From assembly GCF_020181615.1 (NCBI RefSeq), contig NZ_CP084029.1, forward strand, positions 3,345,895-3,409,894: 64,000 nt of DNA, in the 5' to 3' direction. The position numbers and the translations under genes were made by a program. Shown in pieces: positions 1 through 9,996 of the stretch (the first letter of the stretch is position 1; the number at the start of each line of letters is the position of its first letter). The notes under the pieces were generated by a model. It was not told the DNA's origin and did no database searches. It saw only the letters and a list, made by a program, of their open reading frames with translations. Source of the stretch: [Mycobacterium] crassicus. GTDB taxonomy: Bacteria; Actinomycetota; Actinomycetes; Mycobacteriales; Mycobacteriaceae.

Positions 1-1
1 C

Positions 2-1597
2 GCCGACGCCCTGCCGAAGACCGATGCCATCGTCATCGTCGCCTCGTCCTACAACGGTCAGCCGACCGACGACGCACGCGCCTTCCTCGCCTGGCTGCTC
101 GGTGCGGACGCCACACTCGAGGACGCTCCGTATTTCGCGGTACTCGGTGTCGGGGACCGCAACTGGGCCGACACCTACCAGGCGGTGCCCAAGCACATCG
201 ACGAACGCCTGACCGAACTGGGCGCCCAGCCTCTGATCCCGATGACCTCAGCCGATGTCTCAGGGGATCTCAATGGCACGGTCGAGGAATTCTCCGCGGC
301 GTTGCGCGACGCGCTCTACCGGCACTTCGGCGATCCGGACGCGACGCCGGTCACCGACGCCGACGAGCCCCTCTACGACATGCATCCGATCTTCGGCCCC
401 GTCACTGCGGCGATCGACGCCCGGTTCGCCGTGACACCGATGACGGTCCTGGACAACACCGCACTGGTGGGTGACGACGTGACCCTCGGAGGAGCCAAAC
501 GCTTTGTCCGCGTTGCCCTTCCCGAGGGAGTCGAGTACCAGACGGGTGATCACCTGACTGTCCTGGCGGACAATCCCCCGGATCTGGTCACCACGGTGCT
601 CGAGCTTCTCGGTATCGAAGGCGAACGGCGGCTGTCGATCAATCCCCGGCGCACCTCGCGGCGGCTGATCGCACTCGACCGGGAGGTGAGCGCGCGCGAA
701 CTGCTCACCCACTTCGTCGAGCTGCGAAAGCCGGCTACCCGTAGCCAATTGCGCCGTCTGGCAGCGTCCAACCCGTGTCCACCCGAGCGCGAGCGCCTCG
801 AGCAACTCGCCGCATCGGCGGATCCGTGCGCTCTCAGTCCGCTGGAATGCCTGCGGGAGTTCCCAGCCTGCGAGCTGACGGGAGCAGAGCTGCTCGAGCT
901 GCTGGACCCGATGACGCCGCGCCACTACTCCATCGCGTCGTCCTCGCGCCTGACACCGGGCCGGGTCGCGCTGGTGGTCAGCGTGCTCGACGCGCCGGCC
1001 CGGTCGGGTCATGGACTGTTTCAGGGTGTGGCCTCCAACCATCTGGCCGCCATGGCCCCTGGAGCACAGATCCGGGCGCGGGTCGATCCGGCCCGCCAGG
1101 CGTTCCGTGCGGGTGCCGACCCCGCCAGGAATGTGATCCTGGTCAGCGCCGGTACCGGTGTCGCCCCGTTCCGCGGCTTCCTCGGCGACCGCTTGGCAGC
1201 AAGACATCACGGAACCCCCTACGCGCCGGCGTTGTGTTTCTTCGGCGTCCGGGATCCGGACGTGGACTACATCTTCCGCGAACAGTTCGAGGCCGCCGAA
1301 GCGGTGGGAATAGTCCGAATGCGTCCCGCCTTCTCCCGCGCACCGCAAAACGGTGTGCGCTACGTGCAGGACCGGATCGCCGCCGACGGCGACGAGGTGT
1401 GGGAGCTGCTCGGCGACCCCGCCAAGCAGACCCACGTCTACGTGTGTGGTGACGGCGCCCAGATGGCGCCGGCGGTGCGGCAGGCCTTCATCGACATCTA
1501 CCGCGCGCGCACCGGTGGCGACGAGAGCCAGGCCCGCGACTGGCTTATCGGCCTGGTGGAGTCCGACCGCTACGTCGAGGATGTGTGGGCCGGATGA
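2..1597 (+). CDS. CYP102-type (P450 BM3-like) reductase region, 5' partial
   Basis: The reading frame is open from the left edge and gives 531 visible residues ending in DVWAG. It follows the P450 BM3 reductase from the FMN domain (SSYNGQPTDDARAFLAWL, then GVGDRNWADTYQ) through the FAD domain (RHYSIASS) and the NADPH domain (GTGVAPFRGF, VYVCGDGAQMAPAV). The stretch around CPPERERLEQL is typical of CYP102 rather than of sulfite reductase. In CYP102 this part passes electrons from NADPH through FAD and FMN to a fused heme domain that hydroxylates fatty acids; the heme domain would lie left of the window. A stand-alone diflavin reductase is the alternative. The gene ends about 75 bp before a convergent tRNA, with a strong hairpin between them. 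Confidence 0.85.
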   Translation, partial: ADALPKTDAIVIVASSYNGQPTDDARAFLAWLLGADATLEDAPYFAVLGVGDRNWADTYQAVPKHIDERLTELGAQPLIPMTSADVSGDLNGTVEEFSAALRDALYRHFGDPDATPVTDADEPLYDMHPIFGPVTAAIDARFAVTPMTVLDNTALVGDDVTLGGAKRFVRVALPEGVEYQTGDHLTVLADNPPDLVTTVLELLGIEGERRLSINPRRTSRRLIALDREVSARELLTHFVELRKPATRSQLRRLAASNPCPPERERLEQLAASADPCALSPLECLREFPACELTGAELLELLDPMTPRHYSIASSSRLTPGRVALVVSVLDAPARSGHGLFQGVASNHLAAMAPGAQIRARVDPARQAFRAGADPARNVILVSAGTGVAPFRGFLGDRLAARHHGTPYAPALCFFGVRDPDVDYIFREQFEAAEAVGIVRMRPAFSRAPQNGVRYVQDRIAADGDEVWELLGDPAKQTHVYVCGDGAQMAPAVRQAFIDIYRARTGGDESQARDWLIGLVESDRYVEDVWAG

Positions 1598-1628
1598 GCG
1601 TGTGATCGGGCGAGCGGACCCACGGCAC

Positions 1629-1666
1629 GAAAGTGGCCCCCAGGCTTGCGCCTGAGGGCCACTTTC
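1629..1666. terminator. Bidirectional hairpin terminator between CYP102 gene and tRNA
   Basis: Long inverted repeat. The left arm GAAAGTGGCCC pairs with GGGCCACTTTC, extended inwards by AGG/CCT around a short loop. It lies between two convergent genes and could end transcription from either side. No long T tract follows, which is common in mycobacteria. Confidence 0.7.
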
Positions 1667-1671
1667 TTTAG

Positions 1672-1745
1672 TAGCGGGGACAGGATTCGAACCTGCGACC
1701 TCTGGGTTATGAGCCCAGCGAGCTACCGAGCTGCTCCACCCCGCG
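1672..1745 (-). tRNA. Initiator tRNA-fMet (CAU)
   Basis: On the minus strand the sequence folds as a 74-nt tRNA from CGCGGGG to CCCCGCT plus discriminator A. The anticodon loop is CTCATAA and the anticodon stem has the three G:C pairs (GGG/CCC) that mark bacterial initiator tRNAs. The first base pair of the acceptor stem is mismatched (C1 against U72), also an initiator hallmark. The T loop is GTTCGAATC. CCA is not encoded. Its role is to start translation with formyl-methionine. Confidence 0.95.
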
Positions 1746-1840
1746 TCGGTAGATCCCAGGTTACCCAATGGCGGCGGCCACGCCAAATCCGCTGCTACAG
1801 GCACCCATTGCCCGCCGCGAGCGCGCGGGAAGGGACTCTC

Positions 1841-4807
1841 CTACTTGGTGTTGTTGAACTTCTCCACGGCGTCGTCGAGGCGCTGCAACGCCGCCCCGTA
1901 GGCGGCGAAGTCGCCCTTGTGCTGGGTGTCGCGCAGCGCGGCGATCGCCGCGTCGATCTCACGCAGCGCGGCGGCCTTCGCCGGCGACAGCGCGGCGGCA
2001 CTACCGGCCGGCGGTGCCGGGGCCGGGACCGCCGCAGCGGCCGGCGTAGGCGCCTCCGGCTTGGCCGCAGCCGCGCCGCCGTCGGTGGGCGCGATGTCAG
2101 TGGCCGCAGCACTGGCACCGGGCCCGAACAGACCCGTCAGCGCGTCGGAGACCGTCGGCCCGTAGCCGATCTTGTCGTTGTACATCATCGCCACCCGGAT
2201 GAGCCTCGGGTAGGACGACGCCGCGTCGCTGGCACCCGGGGAGGCATAGACCGGCTCGACGTAGAGCAGCCCGCCCTGGGCCACCGGCAGCGTGAGCAGG
2301 TTGCCCCAGCGAATGCGGTTCTGGTTGTCGCGCCCGATCACGCCCAGGTCCTGGCTGACCGCGGTGTCGGTGGTGATCGCGTTGTTGGCAAGCTTGGGCC
2401 CATTGACCTGACCCGGAATGGTCAGCACCGTGATCTTGCCGTAGGTGTCCGGGTCGGAACTGGCGGAGATGTAGGCGGCCAGGTAGTCGCGCTTGAACCG
2501 GTTCATCGCACTGGTCAACTGATAGGACGCCGAACCGTCCTCTTTGACAAGGTTTTTCGCGACGATGTAGAACGGCGGCTGGAAGCTGCTGGCGGTCGGG
2601 TTGGGGTCCAGCGGCACGTCCCAGAAGTCCGACGTGGAGAAGAACGTCACCGGGTCGTTGACGTGGTACTTGGCCAACAGCATCCGCTGCACCTTGAACA
2701 GGTCTTCGGGGTAGCGCAGGTGCTCGGCGAGCTCCGGCGAGATGTCCGCCTTGGGCTTCACCGTTCCGGGGAACACCTGCATCCACGCCCGCAGCACCGG
2801 GTCCTGCTCATCCTGTGCGTACAGGTTCACCGTTCCGTCGTAGGCGTCCACCGTGGCTTTCACCGAGTTGCGGATGTAAGACACCCGCCGGTCGGGCAGC
2901 AGCCGATTGAACTCCACCTCTTTGGAGTCCATGGTCGCCGACGACAGTGAGGTCAGCTCCGAGTACGGGTAGTTGTCCAGCGTGGTGTAGCCGTCGATGA
3001 TCCATACCAGCCGCTTGTTGACGATCGCCGGATACACCGTGGAGTCGGTGGTCAGCCACGGCGCCACGGCCTGCACCCGGCCGGCCGGGTCACGGTTGAA
3101 CAGGATCTTGCTGTCCGAGCCGATCACGTTGGAGAACAGGAAGTTGCGTTCGGCGAACTTCGCGGCGAACACGCTGCGGGCCAACCAGTTTCCGACGCCG
3201 ACGCCGCCGGTACCGGTGTAGGTGTAGTTCTTGGTCTCGGTGTTGGTCTCGTAGTCGTACTCGCGGTCGGCGCCATTTCTCCCGACGATCGCGTAGTCCG
3301 CGAGGGTGTCGGCGATCACCGGGCCGTAGTAGACGCGCGGTTGGTCGAGCGCAGCCGGACCCTGGGAGACCACGCTGCCGTTGGCACCGACGACGTTGGC
3401 CAGGAACTCCGGGTAACCGCCGTTCTGGTTGGGGTCGTTGGCGATTCCGCGCACGGTGTTGGCCGGCGAGGCGATGAACCCGTTGCCGTGCGTGTAGACG
3501 GTATGCCGGTTGATCCAGTCGCGCTGGTTGTCGATCAGCCGATCCGGGTTGAGCTCGCGGGCGGCCACGACGTAGTCGCGCAGCTGGCCGTCTTTGTCCC
3601 GGTAACGGTCGATGGTGAGCTGATCGGGGAAGAAGTAGAAGTTCTTGCCCTGCTGGAACTGGGTGAACGCGGGACTGACGATGGTCGGGTCCAGCAGCCG
3701 GATGTTCGACGTGGTGGCCGCGTCGGCGCCCACCTGCGCGGCGGTCGCCCGCGCATCGCCGCTGTAGTCACGGTAGGTGACCACATCCTCGGTCAACCCG
3801 TAGGCATGCCTGGTTGCCGCGATCGAACGCGAGATGTACTCGCTCTCCTTCTGCGCCGCGTTGGGCTTGACGCTGAACTGCTCCACGATCAGCGGCCAGC
3901 CCGCGCCGACGATCACCGACGACAGCAGCAACAGCACCAGGCCGATCGCCGGAATCTGCAGGTCGCGCAGCACAATCGCCGAGAACACCGCTACCGCACA
4001 GATCAACGCGATCGCCAGCAGGATCATCTTGGCGGGCAGCACCGCGTTGATGTCGGTGTAGCCGGCGCCGGTGAAGGGCTTGCCGGTACGGGTGTGGCTG
4101 AGCAATTCGTAACGGTTCAGCCAGTAGGCCCCGGCCTTGAGCAGCACCAGGGTGCCGATCAGGCTGACCACCTGGATCCGCGCCGGGCGACTCAGGGCAC
4201 CGGCCCGGCCGGACAGCCGGATACCGCCGAAGATGTAGTGCGTCGTCAGATTCGCCAGGGTGGCCAAGAACAGCGTCACCAGCAACAGCCCGATCACCAG
4301 CCGGTAGAACGGCAGGTCGAAGGCGTAGAAACCGAGATCCTTGCCGAACTGCGGATCGGCGATACCGAAGTCACCGCCGTGCAGGAACAGCTGGATGCGT
4401 ACCCAGTAGCTCTGCGCGACGATGCCGGCGAGCAGGCCGACAGCCACCGGTATCCCGAATCCGACCAGCCGCAGCCGCGACAGCACGGCGGTGCGATAGC
4501 GCGCCACCGGATCGTTGTCGCCGTTCGTGGGTACGAACACCGGCCGCACCCGGAACGCCATCGCCATCCCGGCGAACACGATCCCGCCGACGACCAGCCC
4601 CACCACCACGAACGCGATCAGACGGGTCAGCAATGTCGTGACGAACACCGACCGGTACCCCAGCTCCCCGAACCACAGCCAGTCGACGTAACCGTCGATC
4701 AGCCGGGGCGCCACCAGCAGCAGCACGATCACCGTGACCGCGCTTGCGACCATGATCCGGCTACGCGGGGTCAATTTCGGCATCCTCGCGGTGGGTCGCA
4801 TACCCAC
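1841..4807 (-). CDS. UPF0182 family membrane protein
   Basis: The protein has 988 residues, the usual size for UPF0182 (Rv3193c-like). The N-terminal third holds about seven hydrophobic helices, for example around [32 protein letters not shown] and [19 protein letters not shown] large soluble region follows, and the C terminus is a low-complexity Ala/Pro linker with a short helical tail. I chose the GTG at 4807 because AGGGAG lies about 8 nt upstream; ATGs at codons 3 and 9 are alternatives. The molecular function of the family is not established. It is followed downstream only by the tRNA, and the Lon-like gene precedes it on the same strand about 56 bp away, so the two may be co-transcribed. 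Confidence 0.9.
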   Translation of the reverse strand: MGMRPTARMPKLTPRSRIMVASAVTVIVLLLVAPRLIDGYVDWLWFGELGYRSVFVTTLLTRLIAFVVVGLVVGGIVFAGMAMAFRVRPVFVPTNGDNDPVARYRTAVLSRLRLVGFGIPVAVGLLAGIVAQSYWVRIQLFLHGGDFGIADPQFGKDLGFYAFDLPFYRLVIGLLLVTLFLATLANLTTHYIFGGIRLSGRAGALSRPARIQVVSLIGTLVLLKAGAYWLNRYELLSHTRTGKPFTGAGYTDINAVLPAKMILLAIALICAVAVFSAIVLRDLQIPAIGLVLLLLSSVIVGAGWPLIVEQFSVKPNAAQKESEYISRSIAATRHAYGLTEDVVTYRDYSGDARATAAQVGADAATTSNIRLLDPTIVSPAFTQFQQGKNFYFFPDQLTIDRYRDKDGQLRDYVVAARELNPDRLIDNQRDWINRHTVYTHGNGFIASPANTVRGIANDPNQNGGYPEFLANVVGANGSVVSQGPAALDQPRVYYGPVIADTLADYAIVGRNGADREYDYETNTETKNYTYTGTGGVGVGNWLARSVFAAKFAERNFLFSNVIGSDSKILFNRDPAGRVQAVAPWLTTDSTVYPAIVNKRLVWIIDGYTTLDNYPYSELTSLSSATMDSKEVEFNRLLPDRRVSYIRNSVKATVDAYDGTVNLYAQDEQDPVLRAWMQVFPGTVKPKADISPELAEHLRYPEDLFKVQRMLLAKYHVNDPVTFFSTSDFWDVPLDPNPTASSFQPPFYIVAKNLVKEDGSASYQLTSAMNRFKRDYLAAYISASSDPDTYGKITVLTIPGQVNGPKLANNAITTDTAVSQDLGVIGRDNQNRIRWGNLLTLPVAQGGLLYVEPVYASPGASDAASSYPRLIRVAMMYNDKIGYGPTVSDALTGLFGPGASAAATDIAPTDGGAAAAKPEAPTPAAAAVPAPAPPAGSAAALSPAKAAALREIDAAIAALRDTQHKGDFAAYGAALQRLDDAVEKFNNTK

Positions 4808-4863
4808 GGGCCACGCTCCCTAAGGTCGGTTGTCCTGACGGGCCCACTGTAGCCAACCGGATC

Positions 4864-5883
4864 TCAGCAGGAAGGTGGCTGACCTCCGTCAGCGATGGTC
4901 TTCAACGCATCCACCGCTCGGGCCAGGCTGTCCACCTTCACCAGTTGCAGCCCGGCGTTGTCAGATCGAGCCTCGTAGCAGTTGTCGGCGGGCACCAGGA
5001 ACACCGTCGCACCGGCCTCACGGGCCGCGATCATCTTGTGGGTGATCCCGCCGATCGGCTCGACCTGGCCGTTGGCCTTGATCACGCCGGTGCCGGCGAC
5101 GAAGTTCGGCCCGGCCAGCTCACCGGTGGTGAGCTTGTCGATGACGGCCAGCGAGAACATCAGCCCGGCCGAGGGCCCGCCGATATTGGCGAGGTTGAAC
5201 TCAATGGTGAACGGCGCCCACGGCGCATCGAGTACCGAGACACCCATGAATCCGTGGGCGCGGTCCTTGTTTTCTCCCAGCGTAATCCGCGCCGTTCCCG
5301 GTGCGGCGTTCTTGCGCCGGTAGTCGATGACCACCGTGTCGCCGGGCTTGGTGTCGGACAGCCGCGCGGTGAACTGCTCCACGGTGTAGACGGGTTGACC
5401 GTTGACCGCGTCCACGGCGTCACCACGCTGCAGCGCACCTGCCGACGGGCCCGGATCGTGCACATCGGCGAGCGTCACCGCCGACGGGTAACGCAGGTAG
5501 CCCAGGGCGGCGTATTCGGCGCTCTGCTCGGACGCCCGGAAGTCGGCGTTGTTGTCCTCGTCGACCTCTTCGCGGGACTTGCCGGGCGGATACACCAGGT
5601 CACGGGGCATCAGTTGCTCGCGGCCGGACAGCCACAGGGCCAACGCCTCCCCCAGCGTGAGCCCGTCACGCTGGGACACCGTGGTCATGTTCAGGTGCCC
5701 GGTCGTGGGGTGCGTCGGGGTGCCCTGGATGTCGACGACTTGCTTACCGTCGACCATGCCGAGGGTGTCGAAGGTGGGGCCCGGGCCCAGCGACACGAAG
5801 GGCACCGTCACCACCGCCAGCAGTGCGCCGAACACGACCATCGGCAACAGCGCCGCCAACAGCGTCAGGATCCGCCTGTTCAC
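4864..5883 (-). CDS. PDZ-domain Lon-like serine protease (YlbL family)
   Basis: 339 residues from a GTG at 5883, which puts one membrane segment (LTLLAALLPMVVFGALLAVV) directly at the N terminus. The longer frame adds 25 unlikely residues. A PDZ domain lies in the middle (VHDPGPSAGALQRGDAVDAV). The C-terminal Lon-protease fold carries the catalytic Ser in GGPSAGLMFSL and the Lys in GGITHKMIAA. Expected location is the outer face of the plasma membrane, anchored by the N-terminal helix. Family members (Rv3194c, B. subtilis YlbL) are linked to envelope or division-related proteolysis; the substrate here is unknown. It is divergent from the next gene, with about 98 bp between. Confidence 0.88.
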   Translation of the reverse strand: MNRRILTLLAALLPMVVFGALLAVVTVPFVSLGPGPTFDTLGMVDGKQVVDIQGTPTHPTTGHLNMTTVSQRDGLTLGEALALWLSGREQLMPRDLVYPPGKSREEVDEDNNADFRASEQSAEYAALGYLRYPSAVTLADVHDPGPSAGALQRGDAVDAVNGQPVYTVEQFTARLSDTKPGDTVVIDYRRKNAAPGTARITLGENKDRAHGFMGVSVLDAPWAPFTIEFNLANIGGPSAGLMFSLAVIDKLTTGELAGPNFVAGTGVIKANGQVEPIGGITHKMIAAREAGATVFLVPADNCYEARSDNAGLQLVKVDSLARAVDALKTIADGGQPPSC

Positions 5884-5981
5884 CCCGCGTATCGTAAACG
5901 GCCGCCGTCCGGGGGCGACGGCCCGGAGCTTTGGCGACGTGCGTGGCGCGTCGACCAATACCGGTCGGTACCGTTGGGTGT

Positions 5982-7361
5982 ATGGCTGATCTGCCCTTCG
6001 GTTTCTCTGCTGGGGACGACCCCGACCGCGAGCGGTCCGAGGGACGTGATCCCCGTTCGGGCTCGGGTCCGAGCGATCCGTTCGGCATGGGCTTCGGAAC
6101 CGGGGGAGCTTTCAATATGGGCGACCTGGGCCAGATCTTCACCCAGCTCGGTCAGATGTTCAGCGGCGCCGGCCGCGTCGCCGCCGGCGGCCGGCCGGCC
6201 GGGCCGGTGAACTACGACCTGGCCCGCCAGGTCGCGGCCAAGTCGATCGGCTCGGTCGCGCCCGTCACCGCCTCGACCAACACCGCGATCGGCGATGCGG
6301 TGCACCTGGCCGAGACCTGGCTCAACGGCGTGACGTCGTTGCCGGCGGGCACCACCGGCGCGGTCGCGTGGACGCCGGTGGACTGGGTGGAGCACACCAT
6401 GGCCACCTGGCAGCGACTGTGCGACCCGATGGCCGAGCAGGTTTCGTCGGTGTGGGCCTCGGCGCTGCCCGAGGAGGCCAAGAGCATGGCCGGTCCGCTG
6501 ATGTCGGTGATGTCGCAGATGGGCGGGATGGCGTTCGGATCGCAACTCGGCCAGGCGCTGGGCCGATTGTCCGGAGAGGTGCTCACCTCGACCGACATCG
6601 GACTCCCCTTGGGCCCCAAGGGAACCGCTGCCCTGCTGCCCGGCGCCATCGAAGAACTGGCCACCGGCCTGGAACAGCCGCGCAGCGAGATCGTCACCTT
6701 CCTGGCCGCGCGCGAGGCTGCGCATCACCGGTTGTTCTCGCACGTGCCGTGGCTGGCCAACCAGCTGCTCAACACCGTCGAGGCCTACGCCCGGGGCATG
6801 AAGATCGACATTCGCGGCATCGAGGAACTGGCCCAGGGTTTCGACCCGATGTCGATGGGCGACCCTTCGGCCATGGCCGAACTGCTCAATCAGGGGGTGT
6901 TCGAGCCCAAGTCGACGCCCGAACAGTTGGCCGCACTGGAGCGCCTGGAGACCCTGCTGGCCCTGATCGAGGGCTGGGTGCGCACGGTGGTGACCGCGGC
7001 ACTGGGCGACCGGATACCGGGCACCGCCGCACTGTCGGAGATGCTGCGCCGCCGCCGGGCCACCGGCGGCCCGGCCGAGCAGACCTTCGCCACCCTGGTC
7101 GGTCTGGAACTGCGTCCCCGCAAGCTGGCCGAGGCCGCGGTGCTGTGGGAGCGGCTCACCGACGCCGTCGGCATCGACGCCCGCGACCAGGTCTGGCAGC
7201 ACCCCGACCTGTTGCCCGAGGCCGCCGATATCGACGACCCGGCCGCGTTCATCGACCGGATCATCGGCGGCGACACCAGCGGCATCGACTCCGCCATCGA
7301 CCAGGCGATCGCCGAATTCCAACGTGAGGCCGGCAACACGGACGACTCGACCGACGAGTAG
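5982..7361 (+). CDS. Zincin-like putative metalloprotease/hydrolase (Rv3195-type)
   Basis: 459 residues starting MADLPFGFSAGDD. Upstream in-frame codons are ignored because they cross the divergent promoter region. The N terminus is Gly/Asp/Ser rich and disordered (about 1-75). A helical domain follows, with the candidate metal-binding segment REAAHHRLFSHVPWL (His248, His249). This family is annotated as zincin-like or as an F420-biosynthesis-associated hydrolase, but no activity is proven. The downstream GTG of the E1-like gene is 59 bp away on the same strand, so the two may share an operon. Confidence 0.8.
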   Translation: MADLPFGFSAGDDPDRERSEGRDPRSGSGPSDPFGMGFGTGGAFNMGDLGQIFTQLGQMFSGAGRVAAGGRPAGPVNYDLARQVAAKSIGSVAPVTASTNTAIGDAVHLAETWLNGVTSLPAGTTGAVAWTPVDWVEHTMATWQRLCDPMAEQVSSVWASALPEEAKSMAGPLMSVMSQMGGMAFGSQLGQALGRLSGEVLTSTDIGLPLGPKGTAALLPGAIEELATGLEQPRSEIVTFLAAREAAHHRLFSHVPWLANQLLNTVEAYARGMKIDIRGIEELAQGFDPMSMGDPSAMAELLNQGVFEPKSTPEQLAALERLETLLALIEGWVRTVVTAALGDRIPGTAALSEMLRRRRATGGPAEQTFATLVGLELRPRKLAEAAVLWERLTDAVGIDARDQVWQHPDLLPEAADIDDPAAFIDRIIGGDTSGIDSAIDQAIAEFQREAGNTDDSTDE

Positions 7362-7420
7362 CCGCCCGGCCTGTGGATTACTGATCGGGCCGACCGCTTC
7401 GGCGTGACAGTGTCGGGTGC

Positions 7421-8278
7421 GTGACCGCCCAAGCCGCCTACGCCCTGGACCCGGCGCTGCCGGTGTTGCTGCGCCCGGACGGCCCGGTACAGGTCGGCTG
7501 GGACCCACAGCGCGCGGTGCTGGTGCATCCGCCGCAGGGCCTGAGCCCGGCCGGGCTGGCCGCGCTGCTGCGAACGATGCAGACCCCGTCCACCGTCGCC
7601 GAGCTGCGCCACGAAGCCGCTCGGCACGGCACCGTGGACGCCGCCCAGCTCGACGACCTGCTCACCGCGCTGGTGCGGGCCCGCGTCGCGGTGCTCGACA
7701 CCGGCACCCCCCGACCACGCCGGGCGGCGTCGCTGCGGGTGCACGGCCGCGGGCCGCTGTCGGATCTGCTGGTCGAATCGCTGCGCTGCTCGGGTTCGGT
7801 GGTCCGGCGCAGCAGCCACCCGCACGCCGTGGTGAGCACCGCCGGCACCGATCTGGTGGTGCTGTCGGACTATCTGGTCACCGAGCCGAGGCTGGTGCGT
7901 GAACTACACGCCGAGCGGGTTCCGCACCTACCGGTGCGGGTGCGGGACGGCACCGGTGTGATCGGCCCCCTCGTACTGCCCGGGAGAACCAGCTGCCTCG
8001 GGTGCGCCGATCTGCATCGCCGCGACCGGGACGCCGCCTGGCCGGCACTGGCCGCCCAGCTGCGCGACACCGTCGCCCACACCGACCGAGCCACGGTACT
8101 GGCGACGGTCGCGCTGGCGCTGAGCCAGGTCGAGCTGGTGATCGCCGCGGTGCGCGGGATGGCCGCGGGCCGGCAACTGGCACCACCCCCGACGCTGAAC
8201 GCCACCCTGGAAGTGGATCTGTCCACCGGGTCGATCCTGACGCGGCGCTGGAACCGGCACCCGCTTTGTGATTGCTGA
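7421..8278 (+). CDS. ThiF/E1-like cyclodehydratase-related protein (Rv3196-type)
   Basis: 285 residues from a GTG start. The N-terminal half resembles a leader-peptide-binding winged-helix fold (PSTVAELRHEAARHG). The C-terminal half contains LPGRTSCLGCADLHRRDRD, with the CxxC pair Cys192/Cys195, a signature of the E1-like halves of TOMM/azoline cyclodehydratases. No YcaO enzyme, precursor peptide or dehydrogenase is nearby, so a role in making modified peptides is not supported by context. It sits in a conserved mycobacterial position between the zincin-like gene and the ABC1 kinase gene. Function unknown; the fold assignment is an inference from motifs. Confidence 0.7.
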   Translation: MTAQAAYALDPALPVLLRPDGPVQVGWDPQRAVLVHPPQGLSPAGLAALLRTMQTPSTVAELRHEAARHGTVDAAQLDDLLTALVRARVAVLDTGTPRPRRAASLRVHGRGPLSDLLVESLRCSGSVVRRSSHPHAVVSTAGTDLVVLSDYLVTEPRLVRELHAERVPHLPVRVRDGTGVIGPLVLPGRTSCLGCADLHRRDRDAAWPALAAQLRDTVAHTDRATVLATVALALSQVELVIAAVRGMAAGRQLAPPPTLNATLEVDLSTGSILTRRWNRHPLCDC

Positions 8279-8332
8279 TGTCGAGTCGGCCCCGGCGATT
8301 GGCTACGCGGTGACCGGCGACACAACACCGTC

Positions 8333-9694
8333 ATGGATGATGGACACGTGTCAGAAATAAAGCGTGGGAGCGTGGCGCGCAACGCGAAGCTGGCCACCCT
8401 GCCGGTCGGCTTTGCCGGTCGAGCAGCGCTGGGCCTGGGAAAACGGCTGACCGGCAAGTCGAAAGACGACGTCACCGCCGAGCTCATGGAGAAGGCCGCT
8501 AACCAGCTGTTCACCGTCCTCGGTGAGCTCAAGGGCGGTGCCATGAAAGTCGGGCAGGCCCTGTCGGTGATGGAGGCGGCCATCCCCGAGCAGTTCGGCG
8601 AGCCCTACCGGGAGGCGCTGACCAAGCTGCAGAAGGACGCCCCGCCGCTGCCGGCGGACAAGGTGCACCGGGTGCTCGACGCCCAGCTGGGCACCAAATG
8701 GCGTGAGCGATTCAGCTCCTTCGACGACGAGCCCGTCGCCTCGGCCAGCATCGGCCAGGTGCACCGCGGCGTCTGGGCCGACGGCCGGCCGGTGGCGGTC
8801 AAGATCCAGTACCCGGGCGCCGACGAGGCGCTGCGTGCCGACCTGAAGACCATCCGGCGGTTGACCGGCGTCTTCAAGCAGCTGGCACCCGGCGTCGACG
8901 TGCAGGGCGTGGTCGACGAGCTGATCGAACGCACCGAGATGGAGCTGGACTACCGGCTCGAGGCCGACAACCAGCGCATCTTCGCCAAGGCCTACGCCGG
9001 CCACCCACACTTCGTCGTCCCCAACGTGGTGGCCAGCGCCCCCAAGACGGTGATCCAGGAGTGGATCGACGGCGTCGGCATGGCCGAGATCATCCGCAAC
9101 GGCACCGTCGAGCAGCGCGACCTGATGGGCACCCGGCTGGCCGAGTTCACCTGGGACGCCGCGCGCCGGCTGGAGCTGATCCACGGCGACGCCCACCCCG
9201 GCAACTTCATGCTCATCGACGGCAACAAGATGGGCATCATCGACTTCGGCGCGGTCGCCCCGATGCCGGGCGGGTTCCCGCCGGAGCTGGGCGCGGCGGT
9301 CCGCTACGCGCGCGACGACGACTACGACAACGTCATTGCGGCGATGCGCCAGGGCGGCTTCATTCAGAAGGGCCAGGAGGTCTCGATCCGCGAGATCGAC
9401 GAGATGCTGCGCCAGTATGTCGAGCCGGTGGAAGTCGAGGTTTTCCACTACAGCCGCAAGTGGCTGATGCGGATGGCCGGCAAGCAGCTGGAACGGCCCG
9501 TCGAGCAGCTCAAGACCGCACGGCAGCTGGACCTGCCGCCGAAGCTGGCCATGCCGATGCGGGTGCTCGCCTCGACAACGGCCATCATGTGTCAGCTCGA
9601 CGCGCACGTCCCGGTCAAGCGGTTGTCCGAGGAACTGGTGCCGGGCTTTGTCGCCGATCCCGACAGCGGCGCAGCGGTCGGGCCCTCGGTCTGA
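8333..9694 (+). CDS. ABC1/AarF/UbiB-family atypical kinase (Rv3197-type)
   Basis: 453 residues. Visible family motifs are KVGQALSVMEAAIPE (the KxGQ region), the Ala/Gly-rich loop ASIGQVHRGVW, the ATP-site lysine in VAVKIQYPG, GDAHPGNFMLI and the metal-binding DFG in GIIDFGAV. UbiB-type proteins are atypical kinases or ATPases usually tied to lipid or quinone metabolism. In M. tuberculosis the orthologue lies next to whiB7 and has been linked to intrinsic macrolide tolerance (recalled, not checked). It ends 3 bp before the convergent whiB7 stop. Confidence 0.85.
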   Translation: MDDGHVSEIKRGSVARNAKLATLPVGFAGRAALGLGKRLTGKSKDDVTAELMEKAANQLFTVLGELKGGAMKVGQALSVMEAAIPEQFGEPYREALTKLQKDAPPLPADKVHRVLDAQLGTKWRERFSSFDDEPVASASIGQVHRGVWADGRPVAVKIQYPGADEALRADLKTIRRLTGVFKQLAPGVDVQGVVDELIERTEMELDYRLEADNQRIFAKAYAGHPHFVVPNVVASAPKTVIQEWIDGVGMAEIIRNGTVEQRDLMGTRLAEFTWDAARRLELIHGDAHPGNFMLIDGNKMGIIDFGAVAPMPGGFPPELGAAVRYARDDDYDNVIAAMRQGGFIQKGQEVSIREIDEMLRQYVEPVEVEVFHYSRKWLMRMAGKQLERPVEQLKTARQLDLPPKLAMPMRVLASTTAIMCQLDAHVPVKRLSEELVPGFVADPDSGAAVGPSV

Positions 9695-9697
9695 CCC

Positions 9698-9943
9698 TCA
9701 CGCCGCGACCGGCTGCTTGCGCGGCCGGCCGCGGGGCCGTTTACGGCCGATGACGGCGCCGCGGTCGAGGATCTCGCCGCCCCACACCCCCCACGGTTCG
9801 GCGCGCTGCAGCGCCACCGCCAGGCACTGCTGACGGATCGGGCAGGCGCCGCACGCCAGCTTGGCCCGCTCCAGGTCCGCGGGGTCCTCGGCGAACCACA
9901 GGTCGGGCTCGCGGTTGCACGGCAGCTCCGGCCGGTTCTTCAT
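9698..9943 (-). CDS. whiB7: WhiB7 redox-sensing transcriptional regulator
   Basis: 81 residues from the ATG at 9943, which has AGGTGAG at ideal spacing. A GTG three codons upstream (9952) would give 84 residues but has a weaker site. The four iron-sulfur cysteines are Cys9, Cys31, Cys34 and Cys40. The sigma-contacting EPWGVWGGE turn follows, and the C terminus carries the AT-hook RGRPRK that identifies WhiB7. It activates intrinsic antibiotic resistance genes together with SigA. Transcription comes through a long leader (promoter, uORF, attenuator), all visible upstream, and the gene is expected to activate itself. Confidence 0.97.
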   Translation of the reverse strand: MKNRPELPCNREPDLWFAEDPADLERAKLACGACPIRQQCLAVALQRAEPWGVWGGEILDRGAVIGRKRPRGRPRKQPVAA

Positions 9944-9996
9944 GGTGCTCACCTGCTCTCGGGTGTCTTCTGCGGGAATGGACGGGTACAGCGACG

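Noticed and set aside
260..1804. 514-codon open frame antisense to the CYP102 gene
   Set aside because: It runs through the tRNA, has biased composition typical of high-GC antisense frames and no domain; the plus-strand frame has clear reductase motifs.
3341..4852. 503-codon frame opposite the UPF0182 gene
   Set aside because: Gln/Arg/Asp-rich composition with no fold, fully inside a well-supported membrane protein gene.
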